Of a stretch of DNA of 64,000 nt, positions 53,538-61,408 are shown piece by piece. The stretch lies in contig JAMPHP010000003.1 of NCBI GenBank assembly GCA_023663365.1, positions 1-64,000 on the forward strand, read 5' to 3'. The translations under genes and the position numbers were made by a program. Source of the DNA: Muribaculaceae bacterium (GTDB lineage: Bacteria > Bacteroidota > Bacteroidia > Bacteroidales > Muribaculaceae). A model generated the notes under the pieces. It was not told the origin of the DNA, made no database searches, and saw only the letters and a program-made list of their open reading frames with translations. Every line of letters starts with the position of its first letter. The first letter of the stretch is position 1.

Positions 53538-54325
53538 TTGGCGTCGTAAGCTTTCATTCGCATAATCATACTGTCGAAATCCACCTGATGTGCGTCGAAC
53601 TCGGGGCCGTCGACACACACAAAGCGCATCTTGCCGCCCACTGTCACGCGGCAGGCTCCGCACATGCCCGTGCCATCTACCATGATAGTGTTGAGCGAGC
53701 ATACGGTGGGAATTTCATATTTCTTGGTGAGCAGTGCCACAAACTTCATCATCACCGCAGGACCTATCGCAACCACTTCGGCCACGTTGCCGCGCTGAAT
53801 CACTTCCTCAACACCGGCTGTCACAAGGCCTTTGCGCCCGGCCGAGCCGTCGTCGGTCATGATCACCACTTCGTCGCTGTAGCGGCGTACTTCGTCTTCA
53901 AGGATAATCAGGTCCTTGTTGCGGGCGGCAAGCACACTCACCACATGGTTGCCGGCTTCTTTCATGGCCTTGATGATAGGCAGCAGCGGTGCGATACCCA
54001 CACCACCTCCGCAGCACACCACGGTGCCGTTGCGGAGGCCTATGTCGGTAGCGCGTCCGAGAGGACCAACGAGGTCGGTAAGGCTGTCGCCGGGTTCAAG
54101 TGCACATATCTTGCGGGTCGATACACCCACAGCCTGAACTACGAGGGTGATTGTTCCTGCTTTCACATCGGCGTCGGCTATCGTGAGCGGGATGCGTTCG
54201 CCTCCCTCGCCGCAGCGCACTATCACGAAGTGACCGGCACGGCGGGCCTTGGCTACCTCGGGAGCCTTAACGACCAAGCGTACAACATTTTCAGAGAAAT
54301 AAGACTTCTCGACTATAAGGTTCAT
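53534..54325 (-). CDS. Sulfide/dihydroorotate-dehydrogenase-like FAD/NAD-binding protein (NfnA family)
   Basis: 263 residues of the ferredoxin-NADP-reductase family: FAD domain (GHFVIVRCGEGGERIPLTIAD), NAD-binding VVCCGGGVGIAPLLPIIKAM, and a C-terminal [2Fe-2S] site with Cys in VDGTGMCGACRVTVGG and FVCVDGP. It overlaps the NfnB-like gene by ATGA; the two likely form one flavoprotein. A box TAATTTTG (54357-54350) precedes it. The paralogue PyrK at 57991-58755 shares this fold. Confidence 0.87.
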   Translation of the reverse strand: MNLIVEKSYFSENVVRLVVKAPEVAKARRAGHFVIVRCGEGGERIPLTIADADVKAGTITLVVQAVGVSTRKICALEPGDSLTDLVGPLGRATDIGLRNGTVVCCGGGVGIAPLLPIIKAMKEAGNHVVSVLAARNKDLIILEDEVRRYSDEVVIMTDDGSAGRKGLVTAGVEEVIQRGNVAEVVAIGPAVMMKFVALLTKKYEIPTVCSLNTIMVDGTGMCGACRVTVGGKMRFVCVDGPEFDAHQVDFDSMIMRMKAYDAK

Positions 54326-54349
54326 ATACTATAATTCGGTTTTGTTGTG

Positions 54350-54357
54350 CAAAATTA
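54350..54357 (-). promoter_or_regulatory. -7 box TAATTTTG of the nfn/znu operon
   Basis: Minus strand TAATTTTGCAC, 25 bases before the ATG at 54325. It lies back to back with the GH89 box; the GTGCAAA and TTTGCAC parts (54347-54353 and 54374-54380) form an inverted repeat. Confidence 0.65.
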
Positions 54358-54369
54358 GTGAAAAATTTA

Positions 54370-54377
54370 TATATTTG
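54370..54377 (+). promoter_or_regulatory. -7 box TATATTTG of the GH89 gene
   Basis: TATATTTGCACTC, 23 bases before the ATG at 54401. Exact TAnnTTTG. A possible TTG lies 22 bp upstream at 54345-54347, slightly too far. Mirrors the divergent box at 54350-54357. Confidence 0.68.
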
Positions 54378-54400
54378 CACTCTCAATTATCTATTAATAT

Positions 54401-56572
54401 ATGAAACGTAGTTTATTACTAATGCTCGCATTAGGCTTCCTTGCCCTTGCCGGCGCGTCGAAGAGTCTCGACGACATGAGCCGACGCCTTTTCGGCGACA
54501 GGGCCGACTCTTTCCGATTCATCAACATTACCGACAGCGTGGAGCGCTACCGTGTGAGCGCCGCCGACGGCAAAATCACGATCGAAGGCAGCACACCTTC
54601 AGCTATGGCCGTCGGGCTCAACCGCTATCTGCGCGAACTGTGCGGCACCGATGTGTCGTGGTATCTCTCTGAGCCGGTTGTGCTTCCGGCCAATCTGCCG
54701 CTTCCGACCGAGGCCCTCGAGGGTGAAGCCCGCTCCGACATGCGTTTCTTCCTCAACTATTGCACCTACGGCTATACGATGCCTTTCTGGTCGTGGGCCG
54801 ACTGGGAGCGTCTGATCGACTGGATGGCTCTTCAAGGCGTGAATATGCCGCTCGCCATTGCCGGCCAGGAAGCCGTGTGGCAACGTGTGTGGCGCTCTCT
54901 GGGTCTCGACGACGACACTATCCGCGCCTACTACACCGGCCCGGCGCATCTTCCCTGGCACCGTATGCTCAACGTCGACCGCTGGGACGGCCCGCTTCCC
55001 CAAAGCTATATCGATGCACAGGAGGCATTGCAGAAGAAGATTGTGGAGCGCGCACGCGAGCTCGGCATGAAGCCCATTCTGCCCGCTTTCGCCGGTCATG
55101 TGCCACCGGCTCTCGGCGAGGTTTTCCCTGAAGTTAAAATTCATCCTATGAGCAAGTGGGGCGGTCTCGACCCCGAGAAATACCGCTCATATTTCATCGA
55201 GCCCACCGAAGCGCTGTTCGACACTATTCAGAGCCGCTTTATCGCCGAGCAGACAAAGACTTTCGGCACCGACCATATTTACGGCCTCGATCCTTTCAAT
55301 GAGATTGAGGTGCCCTCGTGGGAGGAGGACTATCTGCGGTCGGCTTCCGAGCGTATCTACTCCACACTCGAGACGGCCGACCCCGAGGCGCGATGGCTGC
55401 AGATGGCGTGGATGTTCCACTACATGAGCCGCCTGTGGACGCCCGAGCGCGTAAAGGCTTTCCTATCGGGCGTCGATGCCGATAAGATGATTCTTCTCGA
55501 CTATTACTGCGACCTCAACCCGCTTTGGCGCTCCACCGACGCATTCCATGGCCGTCAGTTCATCTGGTGCTACCTCGGCAACTTCGGTGGCAACTCTTTC
55601 CTTGTGGGCGACATGGACGTAGTGAAGGAGCGCACCGACAGTGTATATGCCGCAAATCTTCCAAACATGGCAGGCGTGGGCGGCACGCTCGAAGGCCTCG
55701 ACCTCAACCGCCACATGCACTCTTACACCCTCGACCGCGCCTGGAAGCACAAGGGTGCTCCCGACTCTCCCGATGAATGGATTGAGATGTGGGCAGGCAG
55801 CAGAGGTGCCGATCAGGACAAAGCCATCGCCGAGGCTTGGCATGAACTTTACCGCGACATCTATCACGCCACCTCTACGAGCCAGGGCTCACTCGTAAAC
55901 TCCAAGCCCTGCTTCGAGGAGTTCTACAACTGGGCTGTCAACAACCGCATCAAGTACGACAACAAGCGCCTGGTCGAGATATGGAAAAAACTCATCGACG
56001 CCAATGCCACCGGGCATGCTCACGACTACGATGTGGTAAACGTAGGCCGGCAGGCTCTCGGCAATAATTTCAAAGTCCTTCGCGACCGCTTTAAAGCCGC
56101 TTACGATGCCCGCGATGTGGCAGCCATGCGCCGCGAGGCTGAGGCTATCGACGAGGCTATAGCCGACATTGACCTGCTGCTGGCTTGTGTGCCTGAGTTC
56201 AGCTTCAAAAAATGGATTGACGATGCCCGCTCCTACGGTACATCTGCCGAAGAGGCCGATTACTACGAGACCAATGCCCGCCGTCTCGTCACCACCTGGA
56301 CGCAGACTCCCGGCAGCCTCAACGACTATGCCAACCGCGACATGACAGGCCTCACCGGTAATTTCTACCGTGGACGTTGGCGCCTGTTTACCGACGAATT
56401 GATTGCTCGAGTGGAGCGTGGTGAGGAATTTAAAGGCAAAGGCGATCCGTTCTACGACACTCTCTCGGAGTGGGAATGGAACTGGGCCGAGAACCGCGAG
56501 CCCGCGCCCGAGTCACCGGCAACTCCCGCTGTAAGCACAGCCCGCCGTCTCTACGACAAATACTTCAAGTAA
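54401..56572 (+). CDS. Alpha-N-acetylglucosaminidase, GH89
   Basis: 723 residues, signal peptide about 1-19, so exported. The NAGLU layout is present: small N-terminal domain (about 20-110), TIM barrel (about 115-440) containing DMRFFLNYCTYGYTMPFWSWADWERLIDWMALQGVN, AIAGQEAVWQRVW, GLDPFNEIEVPSWEEDYL (candidate acid/base Glu) and QFIWCYLGNFGGN, and a helical C-terminal domain. GH89 enzymes release terminal alpha-1,4-linked GlcNAc from mucin or heparan-type glycans, in line with a gut bacterium. It is single and ends in a strong terminator. Confidence 0.94.
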   Translation: MKRSLLLMLALGFLALAGASKSLDDMSRRLFGDRADSFRFINITDSVERYRVSAADGKITIEGSTPSAMAVGLNRYLRELCGTDVSWYLSEPVVLPANLPLPTEALEGEARSDMRFFLNYCTYGYTMPFWSWADWERLIDWMALQGVNMPLAIAGQEAVWQRVWRSLGLDDDTIRAYYTGPAHLPWHRMLNVDRWDGPLPQSYIDAQEALQKKIVERARELGMKPILPAFAGHVPPALGEVFPEVKIHPMSKWGGLDPEKYRSYFIEPTEALFDTIQSRFIAEQTKTFGTDHIYGLDPFNEIEVPSWEEDYLRSASERIYSTLETADPEARWLQMAWMFHYMSRLWTPERVKAFLSGVDADKMILLDYYCDLNPLWRSTDAFHGRQFIWCYLGNFGGNSFLVGDMDVVKERTDSVYAANLPNMAGVGGTLEGLDLNRHMHSYTLDRAWKHKGAPDSPDEWIEMWAGSRGADQDKAIAEAWHELYRDIYHATSTSQGSLVNSKPCFEEFYNWAVNNRIKYDNKRLVEIWKKLIDANATGHAHDYDVVNVGRQALGNNFKVLRDRFKAAYDARDVAAMRREAEAIDEAIADIDLLLACVPEFSFKKWIDDARSYGTSAEEADYYETNARRLVTTWTQTPGSLNDYANRDMTGLTGNFYRGRWRLFTDELIARVERGEEFKGKGDPFYDTLSEWEWNWAENREPAPESPATPAVSTARRLYDKYFK

Positions 56573-56581
56573 GAGCTCAAA

Positions 56582-56631
56582 CGCAAAAAATCGGTGCACA
56601 GGTCGCAAGGTCTGTGCACCGATTTTTTGCG
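56582..56631. terminator. Bidirectional terminator, 20-bp perfect stem
   Basis: Arms 56582-56601 and 56612-56631 are perfect reverse complements (CGGTGCACAG core) around a 10-base loop, with A and T runs of six at the outer ends. It ends both the GH89 gene and the convergent small secreted-protein gene. Confidence 0.9.
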
Positions 56632-56643
56632 ATGTATATGAGC

Positions 56644-57081
56644 TTACTTAATAAAGCTCTTAAGGTCAAGCTCGGCCTTTTGCGGGTATATATCCAGGAA
56701 TTTGAGTTTGCCATCGGAAAGGATGGCTCGCACCGTGATGAAAGTGTAATCGCTTTCCGGAGCCCATTTATATCGAACCAGATATTCATCGTCGTTCTTT
56801 AGCGGATAGACACTGAGCGACTGTATGGCGTAGCCCGAAACATCTTGTGCATGAATGACTGCGTCGGCGTCGTATTGAGCGGTATAGCCGGCAAGTTTCG
56901 CTATCAACTCGGCCGACATATGCTTTTTCATCAACTCTACGTTTGCGCTTTCATCCTTCTCTGAGTTCTGCATATATGCCACGTAGAAATCTTTTATCTG
57001 CTCCTCGCACTGTCCGTAGGAAAATAGTGCACTCATTGAGAACACGGCGACGATTAGCGCCTTTAATATCTTATTCTCCAT
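56644..57081 (-). CDS. Small secreted DUF3828-like protein
   Basis: 145 residues, signal peptide about 1-22 (ending SYG), then CEEQIKDFYVAYMQN, MKKHMSAELIAKLA and ITVRAILSDGKLKFLDIYP, a pattern like the NTF2-like DUF3828 proteins of Bacteroidales. Role unknown. It lies ten bases after pyrD on the same strand and may be cotranscribed; it ends at the terminator 56582-56631. Confidence 0.7.
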   Translation of the reverse strand: MENKILKALIVAVFSMSALFSYGQCEEQIKDFYVAYMQNSEKDESANVELMKKHMSAELIAKLAGYTAQYDADAVIHAQDVSGYAIQSLSVYPLKNDDEYLVRYKWAPESDYTFITVRAILSDGKLKFLDIYPQKAELDLKSFIK

Positions 57082-57091
57082 ATTATAATTA

Positions 57092-57997
57092 TTATATTAT
57101 CCCGCGCAGATCCATCAGGCGGTCTATGTGGTGGCGCGAGCAGTAGTCGGTGAGGCCGTCGATGATTTTCATTGTCACCGAGGGGTCGACGAAGTTGTAT
57201 GTGCCTACCTGAATGGCTGAGGCTCCGGCCATGATGAACTCGAGGGCATCGTTGGCCGAGGTAATGCCTCCAAGGCCAACCACGGGGATATTCACGGCTT
57301 TGGCCACTTGCCACACCATGCGCACAGCCACGGGCTTCACTGCCGGGCCGGAGAGTCCGCCGGTGACGGTGGAGAGGAAGGGACGGCGGCGCTCCACATC
57401 GATAGCCATGCCAAGGAGCGTGTTGATGAGCGACACGCTGTCGGCTCCGGCAGCCTCAACAGCCTTCGCTATGTCGGCGATAGATGTCACGTTGGGCGAG
57501 AGCTTCACCATGAGGTGGCCCTTCCATGCTTTGCGCACGGCCTCTACCACAGATGCAGCGCCGGCAGCGGTAGTGCCGAAGGCCATACCGCCTTGCTTCA
57601 CATTGGGGCACGATATATTGAGCTCTATGGTGCGGATAGCCGTGCCTTCGGCCAGTCGCTCCGCAGTGGCTACATAATCAGCCACGCAGGCTCCCGATAC
57701 GTTGACGATGACTTCTGAGTCACAACCCGCCAACTGTGGGTATATATGCTCTACGAAATGGTCGACGCCTTTATTCTGAAGCCCTACGGCGTTGAGCATA
57801 CCCGATGGCGTCTCGGCCATGCGCGGATAGTCGTTGCCCTGGCGCGGCTCAAGTGTGGTACCTTTCACCACAAACCCTCCGAGCTTGTCGAGGTCAAGGA
57901 AGTCGGTGTATTCAAGGCCGTAGCCGAATGTTCCCGAGGCGGTGAGCACGGGATTTTTCAAGGCGATGTCGCCCAGCGAAGTCGATAAGTCTACCAT
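57092..57997 (-). CDS. pyrD: Dihydroorotate dehydrogenase, catalytic subunit (NAD-linked, type 1B)
   Basis: Oxidises dihydroorotate to orotate in pyrimidine synthesis. 301 residues: FMN barrel with [35 protein letters not shown] (catalytic Cys), [38 protein letters not shown]. Pairing with PyrK shows the NAD+-using 1B form. ATG 57997 overlaps the pyrK stop by seven bases; the frame open to 58036 is inside pyrK. Confidence 0.95.
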   Translation of the reverse strand: MVDLSTSLGDIALKNPVLTASGTFGYGLEYTDFLDLDKLGGFVVKGTTLEPRQGNDYPRMAETPSGMLNAVGLQNKGVDHFVEHIYPQLAGCDSEVIVNVSGACVADYVATAERLAEGTAIRTIELNISCPNVKQGGMAFGTTAAGAASVVEAVRKAWKGHLMVKLSPNVTSIADIAKAVEAAGADSVSLINTLLGMAIDVERRRPFLSTVTGGLSGPAVKPVAVRMVWQVAKAVNIPVVGLGGITSANDALEFIMAGASAIQVGTYNFVDPSVTMKIIDGLTDYCSRHHIDRLMDLRGII

Positions 57998-58755
57998 GGC
58001 AATTCGTCGATATTGAATACAGGGCCGTCGGTGCACACGCAGCGGTTACCCGTAGTTGTTTTCTCCACACAGCAAAGGCATGCCCCGAGGCCGCAGGCCA
58101 TCTTGTTCTCGAGCGAGAACTGCACCCGCATGTCGCCACGGCCTTGCGCAAGGCGATGCACGGCTTTCATCATCGGCATGGGGCCACACACCTGCATGAG
58201 CGCGTAGTCGGCGGCAAAGGCCGTGTGCTCGGTGACGAGGCCGTGAAATCCTTCACTGCCGTCGTCGGTGCAGAGGTGCAACTCGGCCACTTCTGCAAGG
58301 CGCTCGCACAGGGCAGCATCTGGTGCGGTGCGCTCACCATATATAATCACGGGAGTGGCTCCGGCTTCACGTAGTTTGCGGGCTTGATAGTAGAGTGGGG
58401 CAACACCGACACCACCACCCACGAGAAGGACGCGCTCGCCCGGTGATGCCTGCAAGAATCCTCGGCCAAGAGGAGCAAGCACATTGAGCGTGTCACCGAC
58501 CTGATAGCTGAAAAGAGCTTCGCTGGCCCGGCCCAGAGATTTTATCAGAAGTTCGAGCCTGGTCTCGTCGGCATTGAAGATGGAGAATGGGCGGCGAAGC
58601 AGCACATCGGCGCGGTCTACGGCCACTTCTACAAACTGTCCCGGCTGCATGGGAGGCATGGCGCTGCCGTCGGGTTGGCGCAGCTCCACATACAGCAAGT
58701 CGCCACGCAAGCGCCTGATGGCGGTCACACGGAGTGTCAACTGATACTTTTTCAT
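57991..58755 (-). CDS. pyrK: Dihydroorotate dehydrogenase electron-transfer subunit
   Basis: Passes electrons from PyrD to NAD+. 254 residues: FAD motif [13 protein letters not shown]-binding [19 protein letters not shown], and C-terminal [2Fe-2S] cysteines in [14 protein letters not shown] and [10 protein letters not shown]. It overlaps pyrD. No TAnnTTTG box lies between the tRNA gene and pyrK; the 77-base gap holds a strong terminator (58775-58809) 20 bases before the ATG, so the operon may be read by passing that terminator. Confidence 0.95.
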   Translation of the reverse strand: MKKYQLTLRVTAIRRLRGDLLYVELRQPDGSAMPPMQPGQFVEVAVDRADVLLRRPFSIFNADETRLELLIKSLGRASEALFSYQVGDTLNVLAPLGRGFLQASPGERVLLVGGGVGVAPLYYQARKLREAGATPVIIYGERTAPDAALCERLAEVAELHLCTDDGSEGFHGLVTEHTAFAADYALMQVCGPMPMMKAVHRLAQGRGDMRVQFSLENKMACGLGACLCCVEKTTTGNRCVCTDGPVFNIDELPW

Positions 58756-58774
58756 CGTAGGGGTGAAGGTGAGT

Positions 58775-58809
58775 GTAAAAAAGAAGGCCGGAGCTGTTTG
58801 CTTCGGCCT
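58775..58809 (-). terminator. Terminator after tRNA, just upstream of pyrK
   Basis: On the minus strand AGGCCGAAGC, a 5-base loop, GCTCCGGCCT (one mismatch), then TTCTTTTTTACA. It fits an intrinsic terminator of the tRNA transcript, and, lying in the pyrK leader, a possible attenuator. Confidence 0.8.
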
Positions 58810-58832
58810 ATTGCGATGATTGGTTTATTAAG

Positions 58833-58906
58833 TGGCGGGAACGAGAATTGAACTCGTGACCTCCGGGTTATGAATCCGACGCTCTAACCAACTGAGCTAT
58901 CCCGCC
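58833..58906 (-). tRNA. tRNA with CAU anticodon, probably tRNA-Met (elongator)
   Basis: 74-nt cloverleaf on the minus strand: acceptor GGCGGGA/TCCCGCC, D arm GCTC-AGTTGGTTA-GAGC, anticodon loop TTCATAA, T arm ACGAG-TTCAATT-CTCGT, discriminator A and no encoded CCA. CAU could be Met or, if lysidine-modified, Ile2; the acceptor and D loop fit elongator tRNA-Met of Bacteroidales better. The anticodon stem has one A-C mismatch next to the loop. Confidence 0.9.
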
Positions 58907-58917
58907 GTTTGCGAGTG

Positions 58918-58949
58918 CAAAGTTAGGCAGTATTTTTGAATTGACCAAA
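58918..58949 (-). promoter_or_regulatory. Promoter TTTG-N20-TAACTTTG of the tRNA
   Basis: Minus strand TTTG (58949-58946), 20 bp, TAACTTTGCACTC (box 58925-58918). Full consensus; start of transcription would be about six bases before the mature tRNA end. Confidence 0.85.
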
Positions 58950-59005
58950 TTTTTTTGAAACTTTTTTGTGAAAAATATTTTTCACGCCTCTAATCCGATT
59001 TTTAT

Positions 59006-59036
59006 TTTGCAAGGAAAGGAATTATTCTTAACTTCG
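59006..59036 (+). promoter_or_regulatory. Promoter TTTG-N19-TAACTTCG of the outer-membrane protein gene
   Basis: TTTG at 59006-59009 and TAACTTCG at 59029-59036, 19 bp between, 25 bases before the ATG. Third copy of the TTCG variant. Confidence 0.7.
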
Positions 59037-59061
59037 CCACGACATAATATACGTTTCAACT

Positions 59062-59622
59062 ATGAAAAAATTCTACCTTCTCGCCCTTCTGGCGATTATT
59101 TCGCTGGCCGCCAACGCTCAGCTCTATGTGGGCGGCTCTGTCGGCGCATGGCGCGGCTCCAACGACGACGGCAATCTCACCACCACCATCAACATCCTTC
59201 CTGAAGTGGGCTACAATCTCAACGAAAAGCTGGCTGTCGGTACTACCATCGGTTGGGAGTACTCTCACGTCACCGGCCTAGATGTCAATGTATTCCAGCT
59301 CTTTCCCTATGCCCGCTACACCTTCGTCAAGCTCGGCATCGTAAATCTCTTCTGCGATGGCACTGCCGGTTTCGGTGCAGGCAAAGCCAACTACGACGAT
59401 GAGTACTTCGACGACGACAACGATGCCGCCTGCATCTGGGCCATCGGCCTCAAGCCCGGCATCTCGGTAAACATCAACGATAAGTGCAGCATCGTGGCTC
59501 ACGTGGGCTTCTTCGGATATCAGGGTGCCAACAATGCCGCCAAGGATGTAGGTTACTCCGACCAATGGGGTCTCAGGCTTAGCGGAAACGATCTCAAGCT
59601 GAGCTTCTACTACACCTTCTGA
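59062..59622 (+). CDS. Small outer-membrane beta-barrel protein
   Basis: 186 residues, signal peptide about 1-19 (ending ANA). Mature part consists of eight or so amphipathic strands (LYVGGSVGAWRGS, TINILPEVGYNLNEKLAVGTTIGWEY, LFPYARYTFVKLG) and ends LKLSFYYTF, an insertion signal. Resembles OmpA/OmpW-sized barrels without a peptidoglycan domain. Function unknown. It has its own promoter and a strong terminator, so it is a single-gene unit. Confidence 0.85.
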   Translation: MKKFYLLALLAIISLAANAQLYVGGSVGAWRGSNDDGNLTTTINILPEVGYNLNEKLAVGTTIGWEYSHVTGLDVNVFQLFPYARYTFVKLGIVNLFCDGTAGFGAGKANYDDEYFDDDNDAACIWAIGLKPGISVNINDKCSIVAHVGFFGYQGANNAAKDVGYSDQWGLRLSGNDLKLSFYYTF

Positions 59623-59633
59623 CAATTCACATA

Positions 59634-59689
59634 GCATCATACAAAAAAACTTCGGCCCCGCTGCGGAGCCGAAGTTTTTTGTATGATGC
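59634..59689. terminator. Bidirectional terminator with long AT-flanked stem
   Basis: Arms around CTTCGGC / GCCGAAG extend through A7 and T6 runs into GCATCATAC / GTATGATGC, giving more than 20 paired bases. It ends both the barrel gene (plus) and the CBM26 protein gene (minus). Confidence 0.9.
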
Positions 59690-59700
59690 GATAAAGGGAT

Positions 59701-61320
59701 CTATCGGAGCATCATGCGGTAAGCGCACTCGCCGATGCGGAGGATGTAGACACCGGCAGCGGGAGCCACGAGTTCGCAGCCCTGAGCCACACACACGCCT
59801 TGGATAGAGTAGAGCGCGGCATTGCTTTCGCAGCGGATGGTGAGCCCCTCCACGCTATATGCTTCAGATGTGGCGATAGCCTCGACGCCCGAAACATTGG
59901 TGCCGGAGTAACCTGCGGCAGTATAGATACCATTGTTGACCAATGTGAGGTCTTTCGTTTTGCCTTGGTCGGACCCGTTGTTGAAGATGCACATCAGATT
60001 GGGTGCGGAGGCATCACAGTCGAAGGCATACACATAGTAGCCCGTAGCGGAATCGAGCTGCATGGCAGTGCCGGGCCATGTTCCGCCGGTGTAGTTTTTA
60101 TTTCCTTCGGCAGCATCCCAGATCCAGGTGTACACGGCACCCCAGGCAGAAGCGCTGTTGTCGAAGTACACCTTGTAGTTGCCGTCGACGGGCAGCGGGT
60201 CAGGGCCGGGGTTGGGTTCGGGATCCGGCTCGGGATTAGGCAGCGGTGTCACCGTGCCTGTGCGCATCTTACCCACGGAAGCGAGCTCGTAGGTGATGTC
60301 GTCGATGTCGTCTTTCTCGTGGGTCGTGGAGTTGTCCTTGCCGTACTCGCCGAAAGTGTTATCGACCATCGAGGGGTCGAAGGGGCAGCAGTCGATGGCG
60401 CTTTCGCCGCGTGTTGCCACCACACGCACACCGATGCCGTTGCTTTCGAGCCATTCTCTGTCAATGCCGAGAGCCGACAGCGGGATGCTCATCTCGTAGA
60501 ATGAGTCGTATTTGTAGTCGTGCTGCTTGAGCCCTTCGGGAAGGCCGGCCTTGAGATTGTCGTAGCACTCGGGGTCGTAGATATTATTGAGCACTTCGGG
60601 ATCGGAAATCAGCTCGGTAGGGGTTGCCCACTCGGCAGTCGTGCGCTGCCGCCACAGATGCGAGGGTGCAAAACCTTCGGCCATCTTATAGCTGATGCCG
60701 AGTTTGGCGAAAGTGCGGCATCCGGCACCGTAGTTGGTATCGCCCTTGTCATTTACAGCGGTAAACATGGCGGGCTCGCCCTGACCGGCCTTGCCGCTCA
60801 TAAAGAAAAGATGGTCGACATGTGAGGTGAACGTTACGCCGTTGGCCGGGTTTTCGCCCCAGATGAAGCGTCCGTCTTCGAGGCGGCCGTTCATACCCGT
60901 ACGCGAGGGATCCAGCGACAGTGCCACAATCAGGGGCACATCGCCGATACGGCCATAGTCGGTGAGAGGTCCGTCGCCTGGGCGCGCCCATGTGTCGCCG
61001 GTGTTGCACATCTGCCATGCGATGTAGAGCTTGGAGTCATCCCAAGCGGCATACACGGCGTAGAGGTCGAGCACACAGTTCTCATGCGAGCCTTTGAAGG
61101 CTGTGGCGATGTCGTTTGCCCCGCAAGTGGCCACGATCATGTCGTCGGTCCAGTCGGAGAAATCGCCGTCGATGGTGATGGAGGCCGCTTTGCCCACTGC
61201 ATCGCCGGCATTAGTCGAATAGTAGGCACGTTGCTCTATAAGGCGCTCAGCTTCTGCATCCTGAGCCGTCGCGGCAAAGGGAGCGAGCATGGCAAGTGCC
61301 GCAATCAAATTGATTTTCAT
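59701..61320 (-). CDS. Secreted protein with CBM9-like, CBM26 and type IX-like tail domains
   Basis: 539 residues: signal peptide (about 1-20); N-terminal CBM9/DOMON-like region (about 45-330, starting ITIDGDFSDWTDD); a proline-rich linker (about 355-378); a starch-binding module 26 (about 379-470, YKVYFDNSASAWGAVYTWIWDA and FNNGSDQGKTKDL); and a Por-type C-terminal sorting tail (about 478-539, LYSIQGVCVAQG, AAGVYILRIG). No glycoside-hydrolase domain was recognised, so it may be a binding or anchoring protein for starch or a related glucan. ATG 61320 chosen for its signal peptide. Confidence 0.78.
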   Translation of the reverse strand: MKINLIAALAMLAPFAATAQDAEAERLIEQRAYYSTNAGDAVGKAASITIDGDFSDWTDDMIVATCGANDIATAFKGSHENCVLDLYAVYAAWDDSKLYIAWQMCNTGDTWARPGDGPLTDYGRIGDVPLIVALSLDPSRTGMNGRLEDGRFIWGENPANGVTFTSHVDHLFFMSGKAGQGEPAMFTAVNDKGDTNYGAGCRTFAKLGISYKMAEGFAPSHLWRQRTTAEWATPTELISDPEVLNNIYDPECYDNLKAGLPEGLKQHDYKYDSFYEMSIPLSALGIDREWLESNGIGVRVVATRGESAIDCCPFDPSMVDNTFGEYGKDNSTTHEKDDIDDITYELASVGKMRTGTVTPLPNPEPDPEPNPGPDPLPVDGNYKVYFDNSASAWGAVYTWIWDAAEGNKNYTGGTWPGTAMQLDSATGYYVYAFDCDASAPNLMCIFNNGSDQGKTKDLTLVNNGIYTAAGYSGTNVSGVEAIATSEAYSVEGLTIRCESNAALYSIQGVCVAQGCELVAPAAGVYILRIGECAYRMMLR

Positions 61321-61368
61321 GGATAAAATGTGATAAATAAGTAAGTATGATGTATAATTTTTCCGTGG

Positions 61369-61400
61369 CAAAGATAAGAAAAATATCCGCACTCACCAAA
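61369..61400 (-). promoter_or_regulatory. Promoter TTTG-N20-TATCTTTG of the CBM26 protein gene
   Basis: Minus strand TTTG (61400-61397), 20 bp, TATCTTTG (61376-61369), 48 bases before the ATG. Full consensus. The -33 part lies just past the stop of the YgiQ gene region, which is on the same strand. Confidence 0.8.
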
Positions 61401-61408
61401 CCGTAGTT

